Source of the DNA: M55B112 sp040880545
GTDB taxonomy: Bacteria; Bacteroidota; Bacteroidia; Bacteroidales; GCA-2748055
Assembly (NCBI GenBank): GCA_040880545.1
Contig: JBBDIE010000002.1
Coordinates: forward strand, 1 to 55,435
Direction: 5' to 3'
Length of the DNA stretch: 55,435 nucleotides
Below are positions 1 through 7,996 of the stretch, one piece after another. The position numbers were made by a program, and so were the translations under genes. Every line of letters starts with the position of its first letter. Position 1 is the first letter of the stretch. The notes under the pieces are model-generated. The model was not told the DNA's origin. It saw only the letters and a list, made by a program, of their open reading frames with translations, and did no database searches.

Positions 1-50
1 TTTAAATTAAAAAACTCTGCTCTAAACTCTGTGCCAGCTTGCTGGTCTGA

Positions 51-154
51 TTCCTCTGTGGTTAAAAAAAAGCTCATACGATGAATACCGGCCCCATCTG
101 ACGCATTCCGGTTCAGACTTCCTCTGTGGTTAAAAAAAAAGGCTCTTACGATGA
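51..154. repeat. Two direct copies of a 34-36 bp repeat
   Basis: Positions 51-84 and 119-154 carry the same unit 68 bases apart. Each copy begins TTCCTCTGTGGTTAAAA, continues with an A-run and GCTC(A/T)TACGATGA; the second copy has one extra A and one extra G. A related fragment, ACTCTGTGCC, lies just before the first copy. CTCTGTGGTTAAA-type sequences look like a dispersed intergenic repeat rather than coding DNA, but the dispersal is inferred from memory, not tested. The stretch lies downstream of the minus-strand gene that ends at 183. Confidence 0.6.
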
Positions 155-182
155 TCCAACCACACTACTTTATTGACAGACT

Positions 183-1106
183 CTACTTAACCTCACTGAT
201 CCTGCCTCCTTTAAAAATATACTCCGATTCGGTAAATGAAGGGATCTTCAGTCCATCGGGTATATCATTATGGCTCTTCATGACAGATAGTGTATGAATC
301 CTTTGTTTTGAAACCCCTTTCTTGATCCAACCCGTGTCATAACTGCAGAGGAAATCGTAGGTTTGGTTCCCCTTCATTGTAGTAACCAGCGCCATTTCTC
401 TAAGTTCAAAAATATCGGTTGTTTCTTCTATGATCCCTATACCCTGTACCCTGAATGTACTTTCAGAAGCAGGGTGGTAATAAATGTTTTTAATAATTTG
501 AACAGGTTTCGCATTGAATGAAAATGTACTTTCTTTGGTACAACTGGTTGCTGATGAATCGTTAAATACATTTAATACAGTATTGCCCAGTCCCCTGAGC
601 GCCTCTTCCCCAAATGACTCTTTTATTGTTTTCACTATAATAGAATCTTTCGTGGTTACGGTATCCAGGTTTGATAAGAATGAATTGATGATTGAGTCAA
701 GCTGCTCGATGAGAATAAATTCCCCGATGTCGGACATGACTACCTTAAATGTATTTTTTTCAAGTTCAGTAATATAGGTTCTGATGGGATGGAATTCACT
801 GGCCTCGGTGCTTATGAATATTTCAGATCCCGGAGAAAAAAAGTTGAGGGTTAATCCCTCATACCAGCAGTTCAGTTCATAATGCCCGGTTGAAGTAATG
901 GAACTTACAGCCATGAGCAACGTACTTTTGATATCCAGACTGACATTCCCCTGCAATTCCATGTTCTCAGTTTCAGTATTCTGCTTCATGCTGGTCTTCA
1001 GGTAATATTCTTCACCAATTGAGAACCTGTAACGGTGAGGTTCCGATTGACCATTCGCATAAGTGAGGGAAAAAAGAAACAATATGACTGATACTACACG
1101 ATGCAT
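183..1106 (-). CDS. Secreted protein of unknown function (307 aa)
   Basis: The protein starts with a clear signal peptide, hydrophobic through about residue 17 with likely cleavage near ANG-Q (residues 18-20). The mature part is beta-rich and polar with no transmembrane segment, repeat or catalytic motif I can name. Its general look (N-terminal segment mentioning a Y-rich strand, then short beta strands and a conserved-looking mid-section) recalls the Bacteroidota DUF6263-type secreted proteins, but this is only an impression. It stands alone, transcribed away from hydG, with 192 bases between the two starts. A weak promoter candidate lies upstream (minus-strand TACCTTTA at 1122-1129, with CTG 19 bases before it). 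Function unknown; the open frame itself is secure. Confidence 0.75.
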   Translation of the reverse strand: MHRVVSVILFLFSLTYANGQSEPHRYRFSIGEEYYLKTSMKQNTETENMELQGNVSLDIKSTLLMAVSSITSTGHYELNCWYEGLTLNFFSPGSEIFISTEASEFHPIRTYITELEKNTFKVVMSDIGEFILIEQLDSIINSFLSNLDTVTTKDSIIVKTIKESFGEEALRGLGNTVLNVFNDSSATSCTKESTFSFNAKPVQIIKNIYYHPASESTFRVQGIGIIEETTDIFELREMALVTTMKGNQTYDFLCSYDTGWIKKGVSKQRIHTLSVMKSHNDIPDGLKIPSFTESEYIFKGGRISEVK

Positions 1107-1257
1107 GCTGAAAGATTTGCTTAAAGGTAGGGAATGTAAATAAATTTTCAGTTATCGCCTGAATTTTAACAGAAAAGGGGAGGAGGAGAGCAGGCTAAAG
1201 CGCTGTATATTTAGGATTGTGAAAAACCAAAACGCTTAATATGTTGGCGGTTTATTA

Positions 1258-1287
1258 TTGTTATTAAAATAACAAATGCTATCTTTG
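1258..1287 (+). promoter_or_regulatory. Bacteroidota-type promoter of hydG
   Basis: TTG at 1258-1260, exactly 19 bases, then TATCTTTG at 1280-1287 match the Bacteroidota vegetative consensus (TTG / TAnnTTTG). The transcript should begin near 1292-1295. That leaves almost no leader for the GTG at 1299, so translation probably starts at the ATG at 1332. Confidence 0.75.
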
Positions 1288-1331
1288 TACCATCTGAGGT
1301 GCCGGAACTTCTGTCATCAAGGATCCAAAAT

Positions 1332-2846
1332 ATGAAATCTGATCCAGAGGAAGCGCTGATGGAAAAGAGATCCTTTAAAGATTTCTTCAACTACTTCCAA
1401 CGGTTCGTTAATCAACTAACGATGATATACGATCCACAAGTGTATGACATTCCCGATGAGCCAATGAAGCCCTTTATCTCAGAAGATGAGATTTGGGGTA
1501 TACTTGATCAATCAGTATCTGACAAACGGCAAGTGAGAGACATAATACAAAAATCGCTGAACAAGCAACGTTTGTCGCTGCAGGAAACTGCGGTACTTAT
1601 CAAAACCACGGATACTGGATTGATTGAGGAGATAAAGGAGGGGGCAAGAATATTGAAGGAGCGTGTATATGGGAACAGAATTGTGTTGTTTGCACCGCTT
1701 TATGTGGGGAACCTCTGTATAAATAATTGCACATATTGTGGCTTCCGCACTTCAAATAAAGAGCAAAAGCGATCGACTCTTTCAAAAGAGGAACTTATAA
1801 GCGAGGTATCCATGCTGGAAGATACGGGTCATAAAAGGCTGATCCTTGTATTTGGGGAACATCCGAAGTACGATGCTTCGTATATTGCTGATACAGTTAA
1901 ATCTGTATACAGTATAAAGAAAGGGAACGGCGAGATCAGGCGTGTAAACATTAATGCCGCACCAATGGACATAGAAGGCTTCAGAACTGTGAAACAGGCC
2001 GGGATCGGGACCTATCAGGTGTTTCAGGAGACCTATCACCGGGGAGCCTATGCAACCCATCACAAAGGAGGGATGAAAAGCAATTACGATTTCAGGCTCA
2101 CTGCGTTGGATCGTGCGCAGGAAGGGGGCATAGACGATGTTGGCATAGGTGCCTTGTTTGGGTTATACGACTGGCAATTTGAAGTACTGGCACTTATCCG
2201 GCATGTGAATCATTTTGAAGCGGTTTATCATGTGGGCCCCCACACCATTTCATTTCCCAGGCTTAACAGGGCCTCCAACGTTGAATTAAACGATGAATAC
2301 CTGGTATCCGACGAGGATTTTACAAAGTTGGTTGCCATCCTGAGGCTGGCAGTTCCCTACACCGGATTGATATTAACTGCCCGGGAACCTGCACATATCA
2401 GGGATGAAGTCTTACGTTACGGAGTTTCCCAGATTGATGGCGGAACCAGGATTGAAATGAAAGGATACACTGAGAAAAAAGCAGTGCAGGATCTGGATTC
2501 GGAGCAGTTTGAGATCAATGATGACCGGTCGTTGAATGAGGTGATGGACGAATTGATAAATAAAGGTTATATTCCGTCATTTTGCACAGCCTGTTACAGG
2601 GTTGGACGAACCGGTGAGCACTTTATGGAGTTTTCCGTGCCGGGATTCATCAAGCGGTATTGTACTCCAAATGCACTACTGACTCTGGCCGAGTATCTGG
2701 AAGATTATGCTCTTGATATTACCCGGAAAAAGGGCTATGATCTGATCGAAAAGAGCTTGCAAGATTGTGAGAACCAGCAATTTAAAGCGAAGCTTACTGA
2801 CAGGCTTGAAAAGGTAAGAGAAGGGATGAGGGATCTCTATTTTTAA
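1332..2846 (+). CDS. hydG: [FeFe] hydrogenase H-cluster radical SAM maturase HydG
   Basis: HydG splits tyrosine into p-cresol and dehydroglycine and turns the latter into the CO and CN ligands of the [FeFe] hydrogenase H-cluster. The radical SAM motif CX3CX2C is present (C129, C133, C136 from this start), and the diagnostic C-terminal CX2CX22C that holds the second Fe-S cluster and dangler iron is intact (C418, C421, C444). A BATS-like C-terminal region follows the TIM barrel. I chose ATG 1332 because GTG 1299 sits only a few bases after the expected transcription start and an AAGGA lies 8 bases before ATG 1332; at 504 aa it is still longer at the N-terminus than typical HydG (about 470), so a later start is possible. 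No hydE, hydF or hydrogenase gene lies in the window. All key cysteines are present, so it should be active if its partners exist elsewhere. Confidence 0.93.
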   Translation: MKSDPEEALMEKRSFKDFFNYFQRFVNQLTMIYDPQVYDIPDEPMKPFISEDEIWGILDQSVSDKRQVRDIIQKSLNKQRLSLQETAVLIKTTDTGLIEEIKEGARILKERVYGNRIVLFAPLYVGNLCINNCTYCGFRTSNKEQKRSTLSKEELISEVSMLEDTGHKRLILVFGEHPKYDASYIADTVKSVYSIKKGNGEIRRVNINAAPMDIEGFRTVKQAGIGTYQVFQETYHRGAYATHHKGGMKSNYDFRLTALDRAQEGGIDDVGIGALFGLYDWQFEVLALIRHVNHFEAVYHVGPHTISFPRLNRASNVELNDEYLVSDEDFTKLVAILRLAVPYTGLILTAREPAHIRDEVLRYGVSQIDGGTRIEMKGYTEKKAVQDLDSEQFEINDDRSLNEVMDELINKGYIPSFCTACYRVGRTGEHFMEFSVPGFIKRYCTPNALLTLAEYLEDYALDITRKKGYDLIEKSLQDCENQQFKAKLTDRLEKVREGMRDLYF

Positions 2847-2987
2847 ACCTGCTTCGGGTGGTTTCGGAGGACGAGGTATCATTGCTCCTTGTTCTCCTTT
2901 GAAAATATGAGTTCAGAGTTCTGCGCTGAGGTTTAGTACTATTTTATTATATCTGTTCCGTTCGTCTTTCAGCTTTTTGGGTGATAT

Positions 2988-4046
2988 CTACACGATATTT
3001 TGCGCAATCCAGTCACCCACCTCGCTGGTACTGAATGGTTTTTTCTCTGCGATATCTTCTGTAACCACCCCTGCGTCCAGCGACTTTGTAACTGCATTCC
3101 TGACTGCATTTGCTTCATCAATCAGGTCAAGACCTTCAAGCAGCATAGCAGCAGAAAGGATCGTGGCCAGTGGGTTCGCAATGTTTTTTCCTGCAGCCTG
3201 GGGATAAGAGCCATGAATCGGTTCGTAAACTGACGTGTGGATACCCACGGAAGCAGAGGGCAGAAGCCCCAGTGATCCGGTAATTACGCTGGCTTCATCC
3301 GAAAGAATATCACCAAACATGTTTTCGGTTACCATCACATCGAACTTTTTCGGCCACTGGATTATTTGCATGGCTGCATTGTCTACAAACATATAGTCCA
3401 CTTCAACGTCTTTGTTCAGTGGAACCATATCCTGTACGGTTTCCCGCCAGAGACGGGAAGTTGCAAGAACATTGGCTTTGTCAACTACAGTTAGTCGCTT
3501 CTTTCGTTTACGTGCATAAACGAATGCCAGCTCAACAATTCTTTGGATCTCTTCCTTGTTGTAGATACAGGTATCATACGCTGTTTCTCCGTCTTCAGAT
3601 CTTCCACGGGGTTCCCCGAAATAAATTCCTCCTGTTAATTCACGGATGACAACAAAGTCTGCATCCTCCACGAGATCTTTCCTGAGCGGTGATTTGTGAA
3701 TCAGCGAGGGAAATGTTGCCACAGGACGAATATTGGCATAGAGGCCAAGCTTTTTACGCATGGCAAGTAGTCCCTGCTCAGGCCTTACTTTTGCCCTGGG
3801 ATCGTTGTCGTATTTGGGGTCCCCGATTGCTCCGAATAAAACCGCATCGGAATCCAGGCAGATTGCATGGGTCTCATCGGGATATGGATTCCCCGTCAGA
3901 TCAATTGCATTGGCGCCAACCGGTGCTTCGGTGAAATCAAATTGATGATTATACTTCTTTGCAACGGCTTGTAATACTTTAATGGCCTGGTCAACGATTT
4001 CCGGCCCGATCCCGTCGCCCTTTAGTACTCCTATTTTATAAGTCAT
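2988..4046 (-). CDS. leuB: 3-isopropylmalate dehydrogenase LeuB
   Basis: This cytoplasmic NAD-dependent enzyme oxidises and decarboxylates 3-isopropylmalate to 2-oxoisocaproate, the third step of leucine synthesis. The sequence has the family landmarks in order: GDGIGPEI near the N-terminus (about residues 10-17), RPEQGLLAMRKKLGLYANIRP with its substrate arginines (about 88-108), ELTGGIYFGEPRG, VDKANVL with the catalytic lysine, TENMFGDILSDEAS with the metal aspartates, and EPIHGS for NAD binding. At 352 aa it has the usual length. It is the last gene of a leuC-leuD-leuA-leuB operon, 27 bases after leuA, and converges with hydG across 141 bases. Isocitrate or tartrate dehydrogenase is an unlikely alternative given the operon. 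Confidence 0.95.
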   Translation of the reverse strand: MTYKIGVLKGDGIGPEIVDQAIKVLQAVAKKYNHQFDFTEAPVGANAIDLTGNPYPDETHAICLDSDAVLFGAIGDPKYDNDPRAKVRPEQGLLAMRKKLGLYANIRPVATFPSLIHKSPLRKDLVEDADFVVIRELTGGIYFGEPRGRSEDGETAYDTCIYNKEEIQRIVELAFVYARKRKKRLTVVDKANVLATSRLWRETVQDMVPLNKDVEVDYMFVDNAAMQIIQWPKKFDVMVTENMFGDILSDEASVITGSLGLLPSASVGIHTSVYEPIHGSYPQAAGKNIANPLATILSAAMLLEGLDLIDEANAVRNAVTKSLDAGVVTEDIAEKKPFSTSEVGDWIAQNIV

Positions 4047-4073
4047 ATGTTCTTTTTATCCGGGTGCTTGAAA

Positions 4074-5585
4074 TTATACATTAATAATATTTAACATTCT
4101 GGTTGTACACTTAATGGCAGCAACTGTCTGATCAGAGTCCAATCCTCTTGTTTTAAAAGTTTTACCTTCATAGTTCCAGGCAATGGTACACACTACCAGG
4201 GCATCGGTTTTCCCACCTGGTGGTATTGAAACGTTGTAATCCAGTAAAACCGGATGTTTTCTATCCAGCCTGTCATAAATCTTCCACAGGGCTTTCATGA
4301 ATGCATCATATTGACCGTCTCCACTGGCTGTAGCTTCATACACCTGTTTATCAATCTCAATACTCAGGGTTGCCATGGAACGGAGTCCGGCTGCAACCGA
4401 CAACGAATAGTTCCTGATCTTGATCTTTTCATTGATACGCTGGCCTCTCAGAATATCAGATATTATGAATGGCAGGTCATCCTGTGTAACGACCTCCTTT
4501 TTATCACCCAGTTCTATCACCCTGCTGGTCACCTTTTTCATGTCCTCTTTGGATAGTTCAATGCCCAGCTCCTCCAGGTTCTTTAATATACTGGCCTTGC
4601 CCGACATTTTTCCGAGTGCATAAGCCCGTTTTCTTCCAAATCGTTCAGGCAGCAGATCGTTGAAATATAAATTGTCCTTCTGGTCACCGTCTGCATGTAT
4701 ACCGCTGGTTTGAGTAAAAACGTTTTCACCTATAAGCGGTTTGTTCTCCGGAATTCTTACTCCTGAGAAAGTTTCTACAAATTTGCTGACAGAATATAGT
4801 TTTCTTGTGTCAATGGAGAGTTTATGTCCAAGATGATCTTCTACAATTCCTATCACACTCGAAAGTGGTACATTTCCTGCCCTTTCACCCAGGCCGTTAA
4901 TTGTTGTATGAATACAGGTAATCCCTGCTTTTAATGCAGAGAAAACATTGGCTGTTGCAAGATCATAATCGTTATGGGCATGGAAATCAAATGTCAATCC
5001 GGGATACCTGGTTTTCATATCCTGGCAAAAATCAAACACCTCATTGTGATTCAGGATCCCCAGAGTATCCGGTAACATGTAATGGTCAATATTTTCATCT
5101 TTCAGGTTATCGAGCATGAAATAGACATATTCCGGAGAGTTTCTCATTCCGTTGGACCAGTCTTCGAAGTATATATTTACATGGATACCTTTCTCTTCTG
5201 CCTTCCTGAGTGATATTTTGATGTCGGCCAGATGCTCTGCAGGCGATTTTCTTAACTGGTTCTCGCAATGATTCAGCGAACCTTTGGTAAGCAGGTTGAT
5301 CACCTTGCCGCCGGCTTCACTGATCCAGTCCAGGGAGACATCTCCATCCACAAAGCCGAGGACTTCTACACGGTCAAGGTAACCATGGGTCTTTGCCCAC
5401 CGGAATATTTCACCTGCACCCTGGAATTCTCCTTCTGAAACGCGGGCCGACGCAACTTCAATCCTGTCAACCTTCAACTCTTCCAGGAGGAGCTTGGCCA
5501 TATTGAGCTTTTCTCCTGCGGTAAATGATACACCTGATGTCTGCTCCCCATCGCGGAGCGTAGTATCCATTACAGTAATTTTCAT
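4074..5585 (-). CDS. leuA: 2-isopropylmalate synthase family protein (LeuA; citramalate synthase possible)
   Basis: The enzyme condenses acetyl-CoA with a 2-oxo acid; in this operon the substrate is most likely 2-oxoisovalerate. The DRE-TIM barrel is shown by DTTLRDGEQ at residues 7-15, HAHNDYDLATAN with the metal-binding HxH, and the GLGERAGN active-site loop. A linker leads to a C-terminal LeuA allosteric domain (roughly residues 370-503) with the ASGDGQYDA signature, so feedback by leucine or isoleucine is likely. At 503 aa it matches the long LeuA/CimA group. Residue-level substrate choice between isopropylmalate and citramalate synthesis cannot be settled by eye; the adjoining leuC, leuD and leuB favour leucine, though those enzymes can also process citramalate. 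It starts 12 bases after leuD. Confidence 0.87.
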   Translation of the reverse strand: MKITVMDTTLRDGEQTSGVSFTAGEKLNMAKLLLEELKVDRIEVASARVSEGEFQGAGEIFRWAKTHGYLDRVEVLGFVDGDVSLDWISEAGGKVINLLTKGSLNHCENQLRKSPAEHLADIKISLRKAEEKGIHVNIYFEDWSNGMRNSPEYVYFMLDNLKDENIDHYMLPDTLGILNHNEVFDFCQDMKTRYPGLTFDFHAHNDYDLATANVFSALKAGITCIHTTINGLGERAGNVPLSSVIGIVEDHLGHKLSIDTRKLYSVSKFVETFSGVRIPENKPLIGENVFTQTSGIHADGDQKDNLYFNDLLPERFGRKRAYALGKMSGKASILKNLEELGIELSKEDMKKVTSRVIELGDKKEVVTQDDLPFIISDILRGQRINEKIKIRNYSLSVAAGLRSMATLSIEIDKQVYEATASGDGQYDAFMKALWKIYDRLDRKHPVLLDYNVSIPPGGKTDALVVCTIAWNYEGKTFKTRGLDSDQTVAAIKCTTRMLNIINV

Positions 5586-5597
5586 GTTTCCAGATTT

Positions 5598-6191
5598 TTA
5601 GATGCGATTTTTCTCGAATGCTTCGATCTTATCCATAAGATTAATCAGGTAGTCGATATCGGTATACCCATTAACCATGCACTCTTTTTTATACGGATTG
5701 ATCTCAAAAGATTCGCTTTGTTGGGTACCTGTAAGGCTTATTTTCTGGTCTATCAGGTTTACTTCAATGACAGTTTCAGGATCTTTTTCAATGGCATCAA
5801 ACAGGATGCTCAAAAAGGATTCGGTGACCTGAACAGTAAGCAACCCATTATTCAGCGAGTTGTTTTTAAAAATATCGGCGAAGAAACTTGAAACCACTAC
5901 CTTAAATCCATAATCATAGATGGCCCATGCAGCATGTTCCCTACTGGATCCGCTACCAAAGTTTTTTCCGGCGACCAGGATTGTACCTGCGTATTCGGAC
6001 CGGTTAAGTACAAAATCCTCTTTAGGATTGCCGGCTTTGTCATACCTCCAGTCTCGGAAAAGATTGTCGCCAAAGCCCTCTCTTGTAGTTGCTTTCAGGA
6101 ACCTTGCAGGAATAATCTGGTCGGTATCGATATTTTCGATTGAAAGTGGTACAGCTGTTGACCGAATTGTATTGAATTTATCTAATGCCAT
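5598..6191 (-). CDS. leuD: 3-isopropylmalate dehydratase small subunit LeuD
   Basis: LeuD is the swivelling small subunit that pairs with LeuC to isomerise 2- to 3-isopropylmalate. The protein carries IDTDQIIPARFLK at about residues 20-32, NFGSGSSREHAAWAI at about 77-91 (substrate-binding SREHA), and the conserved FFADIFKNNSLNNGLL stretch. At 197 aa it has normal bacterial length. It lies 17 bases after leuC and 12 bases before leuA, which points to one transcript and equal expression of both subunits. The short linker near the C-terminus (YKKECMVNGYTDIDYL) is typical of the bacterial two-subunit form. Homoaconitase or citraconate-specific small subunits are similar but unlikely here. Confidence 0.96.
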   Translation of the reverse strand: MALDKFNTIRSTAVPLSIENIDTDQIIPARFLKATTREGFGDNLFRDWRYDKAGNPKEDFVLNRSEYAGTILVAGKNFGSGSSREHAAWAIYDYGFKVVVSSFFADIFKNNSLNNGLLTVQVTESFLSILFDAIEKDPETVIEVNLIDQKISLTGTQQSESFEINPYKKECMVNGYTDIDYLINLMDKIEAFEKNRI

Positions 6192-6208
6192 TATTTTCTG
6201 ATCTTTAA

Positions 6209-7609
6209 TTAAACGAATGTGGAGGGATCTGTTACTTTTCCGGTAATAGCAACTGCTGCTGCCGTTAAAGGACTGGCCAGCATTGTTCTGGCACCGGGTC
6301 CCTGGCGGCCTTCAAAGTTTCTGTTGGAAGTTGAAACCGCAAGTTTGCCTTCCGGAATCTTATCATCGTTCATCGCGAGACAGGCCGAACAGCCGGGTTG
6401 TCTTAATTCAAATCCCGAAGCTAATAATGCTTTGTCGATCCCCTCTGCAATAGCCTGCTTCTCCACCTGTTTTGATCCAGGAACGATCCATACAGTTATA
6501 TTTTCCGCTTTCTTCTTTCCTTTTACAAAAGCTGCAAATTCACGCAAATCCTCAATTCTCCCATTGGTACAGCTTCCAACAAAGACAAAATCCACGGGGG
6601 TCCCTTCCATGGGAATTCCAGCAGTGAAACCCATATAATTCAATGACTTTCTGAATGAGTTCAGGTTACTGGGAGCTATTTCAGATTCTGACGGTATTTT
6701 GCCAGCAATTTTTGTTCCCATACCTGGATTTGTTCCATAGGTGATCATGGGTTGAATGTCGGCGGCTTCGAATGTATATTCTTTATCAAAGACGGCATCC
6801 TCATCGGTTTTTAATGCCTCCCATCTCTCTACGGCCAGGTCAAAATCTTCGCCTTTGGGGGCATAATCTCTACCTTTGATATACGCATAGGTGGTAGCAT
6901 CGGGGGCAATAAGTCCGCCCCTTGCACCACTTTCAATACTCATGTTGCAGATGGTCATCCGCCCTTCCATGGAGAGCCTGCGAATTGCAGATCCGGCATA
7001 TTCAATAAAATACCCCGTACCTCCACTGGCTGAAATTTTGGATATAATGTAAAGAATGATGTCTTTGGATGTAACTCCTTTTCCTAATTCCCCCTCCACA
7101 TTAATAAGCATTTTTTTAGGCTTCTCCTGCAATATACATTGGGTGGTAAGCACCATTTCAACTTCACTGGTACCAATTCCGAATGCCACACTGCCAAATG
7201 CACCGTGTGTGGAGGTATGTGAATCTCCACAGACCATTGTTAATCCAGGTTGTGTAATTCCCAGTTCAGGACCAATCACATGCACAATGCCCTGGTTCGG
7301 ATGATTTAGTCCGAACAATGGAATATTATGGTTCTTGCAGTTTTCCGTAAGTTTATTCACCTGGAATCGCGATAACTCATCCTGGATCGTTAAATGCTGA
7401 TCTATCGTGGGTACGTTATGGTCCGGTGTTGCCACAGTATGCTGTGGACGAAATACCTTGAGCCCCCGGGCATCGATCCCCGCAAAAGCCTGCGGACTTG
7501 TTACTTCATGAATCAGGTGCCTGTCGATGTATAATACACTTGGGCCGTCTGATATCTCTTGTATCACATGCGAATCCCACACTTTGTCAAATAATGTCTT
7601 TCCTGCCAA
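6209..7609 (-). CDS. leuC: 3-isopropylmalate dehydratase large subunit LeuC
   Basis: LeuC is the aconitase-type [4Fe-4S] large subunit of isopropylmalate isomerase. The N-terminus carries the conserved LFDKVWDSHVI, followed by MVCGDSHTSTHGAFG and the cluster ligands in GSCTNGR and PGCSACLAMN; GNRNFEGRQGPGARTMLASP-type active-site residues close the protein (here SNRNFEGRQGPG). At 466 aa it has the usual E. coli-like length. It is the first gene of the leuCDAB operon. A TATCTTTG box on the minus strand at 7717-7724 gives a likely promoter about 110 bases upstream, leaving a leader with a possible hairpin. Because the cluster is oxygen-sensitive, activity would depend on redox state. Confidence 0.96.
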   Translation of the reverse strand: MAGKTLFDKVWDSHVIQEISDGPSVLYIDRHLIHEVTSPQAFAGIDARGLKVFRPQHTVATPDHNVPTIDQHLTIQDELSRFQVNKLTENCKNHNIPLFGLNHPNQGIVHVIGPELGITQPGLTMVCGDSHTSTHGAFGSVAFGIGTSEVEMVLTTQCILQEKPKKMLINVEGELGKGVTSKDIILYIISKISASGGTGYFIEYAGSAIRRLSMEGRMTICNMSIESGARGGLIAPDATTYAYIKGRDYAPKGEDFDLAVERWEALKTDEDAVFDKEYTFEAADIQPMITYGTNPGMGTKIAGKIPSESEIAPSNLNSFRKSLNYMGFTAGIPMEGTPVDFVFVGSCTNGRIEDLREFAAFVKGKKKAENITVWIVPGSKQVEKQAIAEGIDKALLASGFELRQPGCSACLAMNDDKIPEGKLAVSTSNRNFEGRQGPGARTMLASPLTAAAVAITGKVTDPSTFV

Positions 7610-7716
7610 TTTTCTTAAGATTTAAATTTTTCCAACGTAAAATTATATAAACTCAATTCGAAACTCCCCCAGCAATGGAGGTTTTCCCTGAACCGGTACA
7701 TTGAGGTTTAAGGCTG

Positions 7717-7724
7717 CAAAGATA
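7717..7724 (-). promoter_or_regulatory. Candidate -7 box of the leuCDAB operon
   Basis: The minus strand reads TATCTTTG here, a perfect TAnnTTTG. No TTG is found at 18-21 bases upstream, so only half the promoter is supported. The resulting leader is about 100 bases. Within it, 7659-7682 can form an 8-base stem with one mismatch (AAACCTCC ... GGGAGTTT on the minus strand), which might be a control element. Confidence 0.45.
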
Positions 7725-7956
7725 ACAAACTTCCGTGAAAAAGATGCTTTAAAACATGCCATTTATTCTATTATCACCTCACTATAATAGTCCTGACCCG
7801 ATTTTATGAAATTCCGGTCCGGAAATGTTTTGTTACAAGGATTTTGGATTAAAAGTATTGTTTACACTCCCCATATTATCCCGGGATAACAAACGATCCA
7901 CCTAATGAGAGATAAAACAACTGTACATGTTAATTGTTTGATCAAATTTTTACCTT

Positions 7957-7984
7957 AATATAAAAGCAAAAATATAAAAGCAAA
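7957..7984. repeat. Tandem repeat, 2 x 14 bp
   Basis: AATATAAAAGCAAA occurs twice without any gap at 7957-7970 and 7971-7984, twelve bases beyond the stop codon of the minus-strand gene ending at 7997. No terminator hairpin is visible with it. Confidence 0.8.
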
Positions 7985-7996
7985 TCACGTAATTGT

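Larger units (their letters stand above)
7610..7996. other. 387-base intergenic region with a palindrome and a tandem repeat
   Basis: This region between the leu operon start and the 3' end of the phospholipase-like gene has no convincing gene. It holds the leu -7 box, a perfect 14-base palindrome TTATCCCGGGATAA at 7876-7889, a small CCGGTCCGG stretch, and two head-to-tail copies of AATATAAAAGCAAA at 7957-7984 close to the 3' end of the downstream gene. The palindrome could be an operator; nothing else in the region says for what. Confidence 0.5.

Noticed and set aside
1299..1331. GTG 1299 as the hydG start
   Set aside because: It is only about 5 bases after the expected transcript start; ATG 1332 has a suitable AAGGA site.
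6219..6638. 139-codon plus-strand frame opposite leuC
   Set aside because: Antisense to the conserved aconitase-type C-terminal region of LeuC.
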